Source: Orychophragmus violaceus (Eukaryota; Streptophyta; Magnoliopsida; Brassicales; Brassicaceae). Taken from it: a stretch of DNA of 64,000 nt. Below the pieces are notes generated by a model. It was not told the origin of the DNA and made no database searches. It worked only from the letters and a program-made list of their open reading frames with translations. Made by a program: the position numbers and the translations under genes. Below, one piece after another: positions 1-10,513 of the stretch; the stretch's first letter is position 1, and each line of letters starts with the position of its first letter. The stretch is from contig CM058236.1 in NCBI GenBank assembly GCA_030180135.1, positions 64,631,728 through 64,695,727 on the forward strand, read 5' to 3'.

Positions 1-1092
1 TAGTGTTTCTCAAACATTTGGGGATATTCCTTACAACTGTCCAATGACTCTTACTGGAACAAATTGGTACCTACTCGTCATGCTTTATGCGTCAGCTGCA
101 TTTAGACGAGCGCAAAATATGGCATTCATGATGGATTCTATTGCATGAGCAAAAAGAATCTCACTCATAGTCACTAGCTCAGCCAGTGTCCAAGACACTT
201 CGTCTTGCTAAGATCATTGCCATAAGACCTTTGGTGTGAAGCCATTCTTGGAATCATGCATATTGGAACTGTCCAGTACCTTATAATCAAAAGGATTCTG
301 ACACGATCCAATTAGCTCTTCTGATCCATCTCAATGGATCCATATTCCAAGAGCTTACACGGCTTCTCCCATGTCCATCGTTAAGTTTGACTTCCGACCC
401 AAATCTTGACAAGACTTTAGCGTCAGAACGTCGTTTATGAGATTAAGTACGTTCTAAACATACAGTTTGAGAATTGCAACTACGCTCCCACTAGTTTACT
501 TGTAAACGTATTGTTTCTATTCGTTCCTGATCGAGTCAAAGCCTTTGACCGTTTTAACAGAACATAGATTCCAACACCAAGATGTTTGCTTCAATCTGTG
601 AATAGATTGATGAAGCTAACATGCATACCCAGCCTATTTTCGAAGTTGGGGCTCACCATCGCTTCTTTGAATTTCGCAGGCTCGTCACTTTTCAATGATC
701 AACTGATCACGGCAATCGGCTACGTGAAATCACTCTCGAGTTAGTGACGGATCCTTTCGGATCTGCGAATTTCAGGCTCCACAGGTGTAGATCCTACAGC
801 CCTTTGTAGATCCAACCGCTGCTCTCCCTCAACAGGTTGAACAGCCTCCTGTGTTTCTCGAATTTCTTCGAGTTGTACTTTTACTCCCACTGTTCTTCTT
901 GGAAAAACAGAGTTCTGAACAACAAAACTTTGTTCTCGGATTGGTTGCAAAAGTACTAAGCCTGGGTTTCCTTAGGACAACCAGCGAAGCAGCACTTATC
1001 AGTTTTGGGTTCAAGTTTGTTTGATGACAACTGCCTTACACAAACCTTGCAATCCCAATTAATCAGAAAAACATATTTGGAATTCACCCAGT
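1..1092 (-). pseudogene. copia-1 pol remnant: integrase C-terminus, linker and decayed RT side
   Basis: This is the downstream part of a minus-strand Ty1/copia polyprotein gene, cut off from its upstream part by Athila-1. Reading the minus strand from about 1080 to 750 gives broken frames resembling the end of a copia integrase (a WDCK...LEPKTDKCCFAG-like stretch). The proline/glutamate-rich linker follows, ending in RRSERIRH at about 741-950, the usual bridge between integrase and reverse transcriptase. Below 740 the RT region should follow, but I cannot recognise conserved RT blocks by eye, so it is heavily decayed or rearranged. The element continues beyond the left edge of the window. The assignment to the same element as 14295-18569 rests on strand, domain order and the matching 5-bp duplication around Athila-1. 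Confidence 0.65.
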
Positions 1093-2533
1093 TGATAACA
1101 AGGATTTTGCAATCCTTTGAGGTACCAATTCCTCAAGCTTATCGTAGTAGCTTTGAGGTATCGAACCTATTCTGGGACGGATAAAACCAATAAGCAGATA
1201 CTAATCCTTCGGAGTCAAATCAGACAATTTTGGTTTATAATTCCTAACAATCCTAACAAAACAAATCAGATCGAAGCAAACAAAAAGTAAGTAAACAAAC
1301 GATTCAATCAATAGGAAGAATAAGGCTCAAGGGTAAAGGTCAACAGATAGGTGACTCGGGATGATCAAGGAATCCTAATTCAAACTTCAAACAAGCTAAT
1401 CTCCTAGCAAGGAACACACAAGCAATTCGGTTTAATCTCTTAATACCAAATCTTCATTTAATCTTAACTCAAGAACAAATCATCATTTGTGAATCAAAAT
1501 CAAACGAGCATTCAAACGAGTTCCAATTAGCAACCAATCACTCTAGACATACATTTTCATGCGCTAGAATATGAAAGTCCTAACAAAGCTAAATACTGGA
1601 ATTTCATCGAACATGTTGTGAACAAGAAATTCTAAACATCCTAATCAATGTGATCAAGATTAACTAGGCATTAAGCGCACTTTGCTAGATGAGATTTTGA
1701 CAATTAACTACTAGAATTCTATTGATCACCCCTAATCAACCTAATCCTACCCAACCCACAAGCCTATGGAGAACTACTCACTAATCATAGCTAGATCAAC
1801 AAAACTCATAGAAATAGAGTTGATCATGGTAAATTAGTGAGAGATTGAAAGATTTGTTGATGGAATAACAAGAGAAGTCTAGATTAATCAAAGGAATCCA
1901 ATATGTTCTTACAAAAGAGTTTAGAACATCAAAAACTGCTTCAAAAACAAAATAAAATAGGTTTTTGGCTTAAATAGTCTAAAAGGTGCGAGCCGGGTCA
2001 ACCCGGAACAAACCGGGTGTTGACCCGGATCCAAGTGAAAATCTGGGGTCGATATCGGTCAGGTGGACCGATATGTGAACCGATATTGAGTCTCGGATTA
2101 TTTCTGGGTGGGAGCGTATCGGTCCACCTGACCGATATGTGAGCCGATATGAACCCTCGAAAATTAATCCGAGAGTCCATATCGTTCGGGTGGACCGATA
2201 TTGTGGCCGATATGGTTCTCCGAAACTTTGACGAGGGGTTGTATCGGCCCGCCTGGCCGATACTCAAGCCGATATGGTCCTTCGTTGGCTCTTCCTTGGT
2301 CTTCTGAGCTCAAGACTCCACTTCCAAGCTCACCAATGCTCCTAGATGCCTCCATTCACCTGCAAATCACAAGAAACACTCCAAATGCAAGCCTAGAATG
2401 CCTAATCCTAGTCCTAAACAACTCTAGACTCTAGATGTGACAATGACTCGACAAAATGGTATGAATGATGGAGAAAAGAAGTCAAAACAAGAACTATATA
2501 CAAGCCTAAATGCATGAAAATGTATGAATATCA
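1093..2533 (-). repeat. Athila-1 3' LTR
   Basis: The 1441-bp LTR starts TGATAAC on the plus strand and ends AATATCA. It aligns with 12854-14294 at a constant offset of 11,761 with no indel that I could see. It holds four dyad modules at 2053-2262 (see the separate entry). Short plus and minus ORFs in it are chance readings. Confidence 0.96.
2053..2262. promoter_or_regulatory. Four TATCGGY-N7-RCCGATA dyad modules in the Athila-1 3' LTR
   Basis: Modules start at 2053, 2117, 2180 and 2242. In each, arms TATCGGT or TATCGGC and ACCGATA or GCCGATA are separated by exactly 7 bases, giving 21 bp. Starts are 62-64 bp apart. A third CCGATAT half-site follows each module after 5-6 bases. The third module has TATCGTT here but the canonical arm in the other LTR. 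The matching array in the 5' LTR is at 13814-14023. It lies in the half of the LTR upstream of transcription (U3), so a protein-binding or silencing target role is possible; that is inference. Confidence 0.7.
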
Positions 2534-2547
2534 ATTCCCCCAAACTT
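2534..2547 (-). other. Athila-1 polypurine tract at the 3' LTR
   Basis: On the minus strand CAAGTTTGGGGGAA abuts the LTR, the position where plus-strand DNA synthesis is primed. Two further copies of the same tract lie inside the element at about 3320-3334 and 3939-3953. A 9-bp stem CTTGCTTGT / ACAAGCAAG with a 2-base loop lies next to it at 2552-2571. Confidence 0.85.
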
Positions 2548-4251
2548 GAATCTTGCTTGTCCACAAGCAAGCATAAGTCAATCACAACAGGTTGGGGAAA
2601 AGGTTTGAAAGCGGGGGCTCAAAACCACAAGACTCACAACAAGATACAAGATCTTTCAAAGAAGTTACAAGTTGCTCTAATCATTAACTATCCATGTACT
2701 TCCACATTACCGTTCCCTCAATCCCTACTCCAACTCCCGAGATCCTATATAACACAAGCAATCATCAACTCAATTCCTTACATTCATTTAGAAGTTAAGT
2801 GCGATCTCACAAAGGGCCAATCAATCAATCCCAATTGGCTAGGTTCAAGAGAGGCTATTTGAGGTGGCTAAGTAGCGTCTTTGGTGGTGATTAACTCTCA
2901 AGAATAGGAGCAAATGGCATTACACAAAATCCATCTAAGAAAGGGAACAATTCATGCATACAAAGTTCTTTTCTCATTGTTCTACCCAATCCCTAGAAGA
3001 TTCCTCTATACAATCCCATAATGAAAGACAAACACTCACCAAAAACCTCCAATTCAATCACCCAAAACTCTCACCCCTTTTTGCTCTTTTTCTCTCTTTT
3101 CTTTGTCACTAGGAAACTCTTAATTGATTCTTCTCTCTTTTTTTTTTATCATGAGCAAACACCTTTTTCATTACTTAGTCTCTTTTCTGACTTGATCTTT
3201 CTTTCTTTTCTTTTGCACAATGCTCTCTTCTTGATTAAACTCCTAGTGACTTTCTTTTTCTCATTGAACACTTTACAACTCTTTTCATTGATCCTTTTAT
3301 TCCCAAGATAGCTCTCATCTCTCCCCCAAACTTGTCTCCCATCCTAATGCTAAACTCTTTTGGCAAATAGAGCTAGCTAAAATGAGAAAAGACCATTGTC
3401 GTTCCCGATACTCTCAAGTTTTTGCACATGCCAAAAGCTATCAAGAACAGGCCTCACTCACAAATCATTTTGGCTTCAAGGAAAAGTTTAGGGTCTTTGG
3501 GTAAGGGAAGCCATGATCATAAGATCAATGGTTGCCCGAGCTAATCAAAAGAGTGGTAAAAGGGAAAACATAGCTCGGGCAAGGATCATGGGATTGTATT
3601 TCAAGCCCCTAAGCAAGATATTTCGAAAATCAAATTAAGTCCAATAACAATGAATCGAGTTTAATTCATGCAAGCTTCACAAGGATAGGGAATTTCAGAA
3701 TCTCAAAGTCAAGCAATGGGTTTTCCTTTGTTTTTGAAAATTGATTAAAGCAACAAGCAACTTAATTGGTGAACCTCTTCAAGGCAAAATCATCATCGTC
3801 CCCAATGCATGAATCCTAAACTACTAACTAGACTCGATCCTACATGCTTCTTTTTGTGAAAATTTTCGAATTTTTTTTTTTTTTTTTGGTTTTTCTATGC
3901 CTTAGATGAATGCATGAGACTCAAGATTAGTAAATAGTCTCTCCCCCAAACTTAAATCACACGGTCCCTTGTGTGATCTAAGCGAGGAAGAAAGACCGAA
4001 AACAAACAAAAAGCAAACAAAGAAAGAAAGAGAACTATGTACAAAGGTGGAGTGCAACCTGGCTAGTAGTGGAGATACGGAGGTGATGAATCCCCCATGG
4101 AGTAAGTCGGGTTGGAGGAGGAGCAGGAAGGTGTCCTCATGGCTCTCCTCTTCTTCCTCCTGTCCTCGCGGGTAGAGTGGCGGTGAGGATCCTCATAATA
4201 GGAGTCATGGGCCATGCGTGCAGATCCTGATGTCTCGTGTCCAGCAACCGA
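2548..4251 (-). other. Athila-1 long non-coding 3' region
   Basis: These 1.7 kb between the envelope-position ORF and the 3' polypurine tract hold no convincing coding frame. They contain two internal copies of the polypurine tract (about 3320-3334 and 3939-3953), T- and TC-rich stretches near 3070-3300, and a T-run near 3872-3888. ORFs on the plus strand here are low-complexity readings. Confidence 0.7.
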
Positions 4252-5769
4252 TTACCTGCCCTGCTCCAATTCAGCCTGCTCAACCAGAACATCGGCCTCA
4301 GCTATCACCTCCTCGGTAGCTGCCTGAATCTCCTCATCTGCACCAGCCTGAGCCTCTCGGGATGTGGAGGCCTGTCCTGCAGCGCTACTCTTGTCCTTCT
4401 TCCCGACAATCATCTTAAGCACTTTGGTCACTTTCTTCAAGCAGGAGGCCATCTTCTTAATGTTCCTACCGTGCCATTTGCTCTGCCTCTGGAGGTCCCG
4501 GTTCTGGTCCCTCAATGCTCTGATCGTCCTGTTCTCGATAGGATCATCTAGAGGCTCAATAAGGTACCTGTGCAGCCCATACACCCCAGCAGGTGCGTCG
4601 GAAGTATCATGCTCTGCTGCAGCTGCTCTCTGTGACCCGTGAGGTCCAAACACATGCTCCACTCCCGGTAAAAATCTGATATTAGCTCTGTTGGCAAAAC
4701 TTGTAACGTCGGGGTTTGGAAGGAGGTACCCTTCTTCATGGGGAGTACCTGAGCACATCCGGTAGAGATGGCGCTCTGGAGGCGGCTTGGATGCAAGGTA
4801 GTGAGTTCGGGTAAGGTATTGGACGTCCAGCCATGCCACAGGTGTAGGTGCCCCAAATGTCTTCTGGTTCAGACTTCCTTCCAGTTTTATCTTCTTTTTC
4901 ACAAGCAACGGTGTGATCAGACCAGCCATGCTGAACTTTGGGCTAGAGTCCCTTACTGACATAGCCCACTCTCGGTGGACAACAAACTGCTCTATCAGAA
5001 TGGAAGTGTAGCTCGGGAGGCGCTCAACCGGTGGTATTGGCCGACCGTTGGGATAAGTGAGCAGGAGTGGCTGCAGCCCAATGTACAACATCTTCATTTC
5101 CTGTTCGTGGACTTGGTTGGCCTCCTTCCTAGCAAAGAAAGTGTGTGCCAATGCCTTGTGCACATATCTAATAGCCGGATGTCTGATCCTTGCAGCTTTC
5201 ATACCCCCCAGCTTAAAGGGCCCATCAGCTATCATCCTCCAAACACCCTCGAGGTCGTCTTTATCAATAGGGATAAAAGTCCCCAGCTGAGCACCATTCT
5301 CTGGAAAGTCAAAGACAGCAGCTATGTCCTCATATGTCATGCTAAACTTCTTCCTGCCCATTTGGAAATCAATCTTTCCTCGACTCACTTCCCCTGCTAA
5401 AGCTGCTCTTCTCATATTGACTGTTGCCTGCATGGTTGAGAGGAATTGACATGCCGAGCTCTGATAGGAGTCACTGGCGAGGTTGAAGAACTCCTTAAGA
5501 CCCATGTTTTCTACAATCTCGTTGTAGTCATCCAGCAGCCCAAGTGCAGTAAGTGTCGGGGTGTGGGGGTATCGGGTTGACAAGAATGGTATCCCCTCCA
5601 GCTTGTCACACATCTCAGTTGCGGTGTACTTTTGTGGGTTTTCAATTACTTTCCCTGGAGCCTCGGGTGCCTCTTCCTCAACTGCTACCCCTTTTCCTCT
5701 CGATGAGGTTCCCACATCTTCAACCGGCTTTTGCGCTTTTGGTTTCGGGTTGGCGCGCTTTCTCGTCAT
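4252..5769 (-). CDS. Athila ORF in envelope position (ATHILA ORF-1 family)
   Basis: An intact 505-codon ORF starting MTRKRANPKPK, placed between pol and the 3' LTR where Athila and related elements carry their third gene. The N-terminus is basic and proline-rich. The middle (roughly residues 100-330) has the MQATVNMRR and KIDFQMGRKKFSMTYEDIAAVFDFPE type blocks and an IRHPAIRYVHKALAHTFFARKE stretch that I recognise as the ATHILA ORF-1 protein family (Pfam PF03078). Residues about 415-460 look helical and possibly coiled-coil (RALRDQNRDLQRQ), followed by an acidic tail. I see no signal peptide or transmembrane segment, so an envelope function is not supported. The family has no established biochemical role. 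It probably uses a spliced or internal transcript, but no splice site was proved. It is undamaged although gag-pol is broken. Confidence 0.85.
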   Translation of the reverse strand: MTRKRANPKPKAQKPVEDVGTSSRGKGVAVEEEAPEAPGKVIENPQKYTATEMCDKLEGIPFLSTRYPHTPTLTALGLLDDYNEIVENMGLKEFFNLASDSYQSSACQFLSTMQATVNMRRAALAGEVSRGKIDFQMGRKKFSMTYEDIAAVFDFPENGAQLGTFIPIDKDDLEGVWRMIADGPFKLGGMKAARIRHPAIRYVHKALAHTFFARKEANQVHEQEMKMLYIGLQPLLLTYPNGRPIPPVERLPSYTSILIEQFVVHREWAMSVRDSSPKFSMAGLITPLLVKKKIKLEGSLNQKTFGAPTPVAWLDVQYLTRTHYLASKPPPERHLYRMCSGTPHEEGYLLPNPDVTSFANRANIRFLPGVEHVFGPHGSQRAAAAEHDTSDAPAGVYGLHRYLIEPLDDPIENRTIRALRDQNRDLQRQSKWHGRNIKKMASCLKKVTKVLKMIVGKKDKSSAAGQASTSREAQAGADEEIQAATEEVIAEADVLVEQAELEQGR

Positions 5770-7018
5770 TGTCCTACAAAAGACAACTCAAAAAGTGAAT
5801 CAGCACAGATCACAATCCAACCGCACAATAAATAATAGCTTGAGACATCCATGATCAACAATTGTGGGAGCTTAACAATTGCATACTTTTTCAGTTTCAA
5901 TGGAGCAAACAAGCTTAAGCGTCTTAACCAAACCCAATTCTATCTCAGCATAAGCACAATGTACAGGCAAATCAATCACTTTCTTGAGCAATTCAACAAT
6001 TTCATGAACCAAAGGCTCTCAATGCACATATTTTAAACTTTTGTGAAACAAAACTCATCCAAATCAAGTAGTATCACAAAGTTTAGCTTTTAACAATCCA
6101 ATGCATCATTAGAAACCATCCAATTAGAAAACCCCCAAAATTTTCGGAATTCAATATCTCAAGAACCCTAATTCCTCAAAGATCAAATTCAAACAATCCT
6201 AGGGTGCAATTGAGTTGGGTAATCATCTAGAAACAGTCTAGCAGAGGTTTCTATCCTTAATCATCAAGCAAAAATCCACAATTTCAAGTTCTAAAAATCT
6301 GGAAATTTTTGAGCAATCCGAAATTGAGAGAGAGTGAATTATACCTTGCTGTTCTGATGAGGGATGATGGTAGAGGATGATTGCAAATGATAGAGCTTAG
6401 AAAACCTTGAATTTAGCACTTGAAAATCCGAAATTTGGTGAAGATTTGAGAGAGAAAATGGAGTTGGAAGAGCTTGGAAAATTCCTTGTTGAAATCGCAA
6501 GAGGAGGAAGAGGAGAGAGAAACGCGTGTGGGGAGGAGAAAAGAGGGGGAGAAATCGATTTTTGGGTTAAAATCCGGTCAGAACCGGTTTGAAATCGGTT
6601 TAGAATCGAATGACTTACCCGGGCGAAGGGGCGTATCGGTCTGGCCAACCGATACGCCGACCGATATTAACTCTCCAACCGATTTAATTCCTGCATCCCG
6701 TATCGGTCTTTCTGGGAATCTGGCCAACCGATACGGTGACCGATATGAAGCCTCAAATTATTTTTACCAGAACCGTATCGGCCTGGCCAACCGATACGGA
6801 ACCCGATATTGGCTCCTGCACCAATTTTCTTCATTTCCGCGGTCTTTTCTCAACTCCAACTGATCTACAACCTCGTCCTTAAGCCAAAACCTGACAAAAC
6901 TCAAAGCAAAACATCAAAAATAACAAGCAAAAGACGTATGTACAAGGATAAACATGGGAATGTCTCCCAAGTGCGCTTTTATTTAAAGTCGCTAAGCTCG
7001 ACTTTGCAAACCGTGATC
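5770..7018 (-). other. Athila-1 spacer between pol and the envelope-position ORF
   Basis: A 1.25-kb non-coding spacer. It holds a second array of the LTR dyad: TATCGGT-N7-ACCGATA at 6634-6654, the same arms with a 12-base longer spacer at 6701-6733, and TATCGGC-N7-ACCGATA at 6776-6796, each followed by a CCGATA half-site. The 5' leader or splice acceptor of the downstream ORF should lie here. ORFs in this stretch are short and not conserved-looking. Confidence 0.65.
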
Positions 7019-9685
7019 TCAGGCTGAGGGAGGGCTAGAGAGTGGAATGGAAGTTCCCTCATCTATTGCTTCTGAGACGGAGTAATGCTTGAGTCTTTGG
7101 CCATTGACCGTGAACTCTTCATCATATTTTCCAAAAAGTACCACTGCTCCATATGGTCTCACCTCCTTCACTCTAAACGGTCCCGACCATCTAGACTTGA
7201 GCTTCCCGGGAAAGAGTTTCAACCGGGAGTTAAAGAGCAACACAAGATCTCCTTCCTTGAACTCTTTCTTCTGAATCAACTTGTCATGGAAAAGCTTGGT
7301 CCTCTCCTTATAGATCTTCGAGCTCTCAAAAGCCTCAAGCCGTATCTCGTCAAGTTCATTCAGCTGAATCAACCTCCTCTCAGTTGCGGTCTTGATGTCA
7401 AAGTTCAGCAACTTGACAGCCCACATGGCCTTATATTCCACCTCCACCGGTAAGTGACATGACTTACCATACAACATGGTGAATTGTGTAGTGCCCAAAG
7501 GAGTCTTGAAAGCAGTCCTATACGCCCACAGTGCGTCGTCAAGTTTCTTAGCCCAATCTTTCCTTGAAGCTCCAACAGTCTTCTCTAGGATAGCCTTGAT
7601 CTGCCTATTGGACACTTCAACTTGGCCACTTGTCTGAGGATGATATGGTGTTGCAACCTTATGCTTCACCCCATACTTCTTCAAAAGGCTCTCAAATAGC
7701 CTGTTGATGAAATGTGAGCCTCCATCACTGATCACAATCCTCGGGATTCCAAATCTTGGGAAGATAATGCTCTTGAACAGCTTTATTACTACCTTGGCGT
7801 CATTAGTTGGACTCGCCACTGCTTCTACCCACTTGGAAACATAATCCACAGCTACTAAGATGTAGCTATTCCCGTAAGAAGATGGGAAGGGTCCCATGAA
7901 ATCAATGCCCCACACATCAAACACTTCAACTTCAAGGATGGGGTTTTGAGGCATCTCATTTCTTCTACTGATATTCCCCTTCCTCTGACAAGGATCACAC
8001 TTAGTAATGAACTCTTGGGCATCCTTGAACATTGTAGGCCACCAAAACCCAGCTTGTAGAGCCTTTTGAACCGTCTTGAAAGTGGCGAAGTGACCACCAT
8101 AATCTGACCCATGACAATGTAGTAGAATGCCTCCCACTTCTTCATCAGCTATGCACCTTCTATAGAGCTGATCCTTGCACAAAGTGTAGAGGTAAGGCTC
8201 ATCCCAATAGTACCTGTTGACATCTCTAAAGAACTTCTTTTTTTGGTAGCTATCGAAGCTTGGTGGTTCTTTCCCAACAGCTAGGAAATTGACTATGTCA
8301 GCATACCACGGTTCCTTGTCTTCAATAGAGTTCACTTCCTCGATCTTCATTCTTGTATCATGAGCATCCTTAACAGCCTTGCAAGCCATTAGCTGCTCCT
8401 CAGGGAGAGAGTCATCTAGAGGAACAGCATCCTCAATTCTCAGTCTTGACAAGTGATCTGCTACCCCATTCTTAATGCCCTTCTTGTCCTTGATTTCCAA
8501 ATCAAATTCTTGCAGCAACAGTATCCACCTCAGAAGCCTTGGCTTGGCATCTTTCTTGGCAAGTAGATACCTCAACGCAGCATGATCCATGTAAACCACA
8601 ACTTTAGATCCAACCAAGTACGACCTGAACTTCTCGAAGGCAAACACCACAGCAAGAAGCTCTTTCTCAGTTGTTGCATACCTCACTTGAGCATCGTCCA
8701 ATGTCCTACTAGCATAGTATATGACATGAAGTTTCTTTTCTTTCCTCTGCCCAAGGACTGCTCCCACTGCGTAGTCGCTTGCATCACACATGATCTCAAA
8801 AGGCAACTCCCAGTCAGGAGCTTGGACTATCGAGGCGCTGATCAAGGCCTCTTTGATCATGTGGAACGCTGCCAAACACTCATCATCAAACACAAAATCT
8901 GTCTCCTTACACAGCAGACGTGTAAGTGGCCTAGCGATCTTGGAGAAGTCCTTAATAAACCGCCGGTAGAACCCTGCATGACCCAAAAAGCTTCGGATCC
9001 CCTTCACTGAGTTTGGTGGCTGAAGACTTGTCATCACCTCTATCTTAGCCTTATCCACTTCGATACCATTCTTTGAGATCTTGTGACCCAACACAATCCC
9101 TTCTGTTACCATGAAGTGGCACTTCTCCCAATTGAGCACGAGGTTCGTCTCTTCACATCTCCTTAAGACCCTGCACAAGTTCAGCAAACAGGAGGAGAAA
9201 GAAGAACCATACACAGAAAAATCATCCTTAAAAACTTCCACGATATCCTCAATAAGATCCGATAAAATAGACATCATGCACCGCTGAAAGGTAGCCGGTG
9301 CATTGCACAAGCCAAATGGCATCCTTCGATAAGCAAAGGTACCATAAGGACAAGTGAATGTCGTTTTTTCCTGGTCATTATGATGTATCGGGATCTGAAA
9401 GAATCCACTGTACCCATCAAGAAAGCAATAGAAAGGATGATTAGCAAGGCGTTCTAGCATTTGATCAATGAATGGTAATGGAAAATGATCCTTCCTAGAC
9501 GCGGCATTTAGCTTTCTATAGTCAATACACATCCTATGCCCAGTGATAGTTCTAGTAGGAATCAATTCATTGCTATCATTTTTAACCACAGTAATCCCCC
9601 CTTTCTTTGGAACACAATGCACGGGTGAAACCCAGGTGCTGTCCGAGATAGGGTAGATTATCCCTGCATCAAGCAACTTTAGAAT
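7019..9685 (-). pseudogene. pol: Athila-1 pol: RT, RNase H and integrase
   Basis: About 885 open codons after a TAG at 9686-9688, in the same frame as the upstream gag-protease. The reverse transcriptase has CIDYRKLN, FLDGYSGFFQI and MPFGLCNAP blocks. The catalytic YxDD box reads VFKDDFSVYG, with Lys at the second position where Athila elements normally have Met. RNase H follows, with CDASDYAVG, TEKELLAV and YMDHAALRYLL supplying acidic residues. Integrase has an H-H-C-C zinc region (HCHGSDYGGH ... CDPCQ) and D, D, E in GIDFMGPF, VISDGGSHF and QVEVSNRQ. The C-terminal part, with SRWSGPFRV, ends at 7019. No internal stop was seen in this part. It is listed as a pseudogene because upstream stops separate it from gag; the Lys in the RT box may also reduce activity. 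Confidence 0.92.
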
Positions 9686-10513
9686 CTATTTCTTGACTAC
9701 TTCTTTAAGGTTAGGATTCAATCTCCTTTGGTGCTCAATAGAAGACATGGATTCATTTTCAAGGTGGATCCTATGAGTACACAAGCTAGGCGACAATCCT
9801 TTTATATCATCAAGTGAATATCCTATTGCCTTTCTAAACTTTTTCAATTCAGTGGTCAAAGCAATCAATTCATCATCATTCAGCAACTCACTCACAATGA
9901 CAGGATAGGTAGAGTTGGGGCCAAGAAATGCATACCGAAGCCCCCGCGGAAGGGGCTTTAACTCAACCTTTGGCGCCTTAAGCTCGCTCCAATCGTCAGC
10001 TACAAGCTGCTCCTTGCACAGCTCCACTCCTTTGGCGCCATCGGTACCCATGTCTACAGCAAACACCTCCAGCTCCTCACACACTGAATCTGATCCCAGC
10101 TCAATGAACTCAACCTCTTCTAACAAAGGCTTGTGTGAATCAAGCGCTCTCATGTAAGCCCAGCTCTCCTCTTGAAGATATCCATACTCCCCACATTCCT
10201 TGGTCAAGGTGACCTCTAGAGGATCCTCCATGTTCAACTCTTCAAGGAGTTCATCAGCTAGCTCATCCATAGTCTCGATGTAAAATATTTGACCTTGAAT
10301 GGTTGGCTTCTTCATCACCTTGTTGATGTCAAATTTGAGCACTATGTCTTTCCCAAGGTTGAGGTCTATCTTCCCTTTCCTGACATCTATAATCGCACCA
10401 GCTGTGGCAAGGAAAGGTCTCCCAAGGATTAGAGGATCCTTTGGTTCTTCGTCCATCTCCAATACAATAAAATCTGTTGGTACTTCAAATCCTCCCACTT
10501 TCACCGGAAGATC
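9686..10513 (-). pseudogene. Athila-1 protease C-terminal half and linker
   Basis: This frame joins gag-protease to RT. It starts just after the TAA at 10514-10516 and stops at a TAG at 9686-9688. It contains the second protease block (PTDFIVLEMD, DPLILGRPFLATAGAIIDVRKGKIDL) at the start. An acidic linker of about 150 residues follows, then a segment leading to RT (LSPSLCTHRIHLENE). All three pieces (10514-12739, this one, 7019-9685) share one reading frame, so the breaks are two point nonsense changes and not frameshifts. The apparent starts inside the pieces are not real initiation sites. Confidence 0.88.

Noticed and set aside
3021..3311. Plus-strand Leu/Phe-rich ORF
   Set aside because: A TC-rich stretch antisense to the Athila-1 3' region, without recognisable domain.
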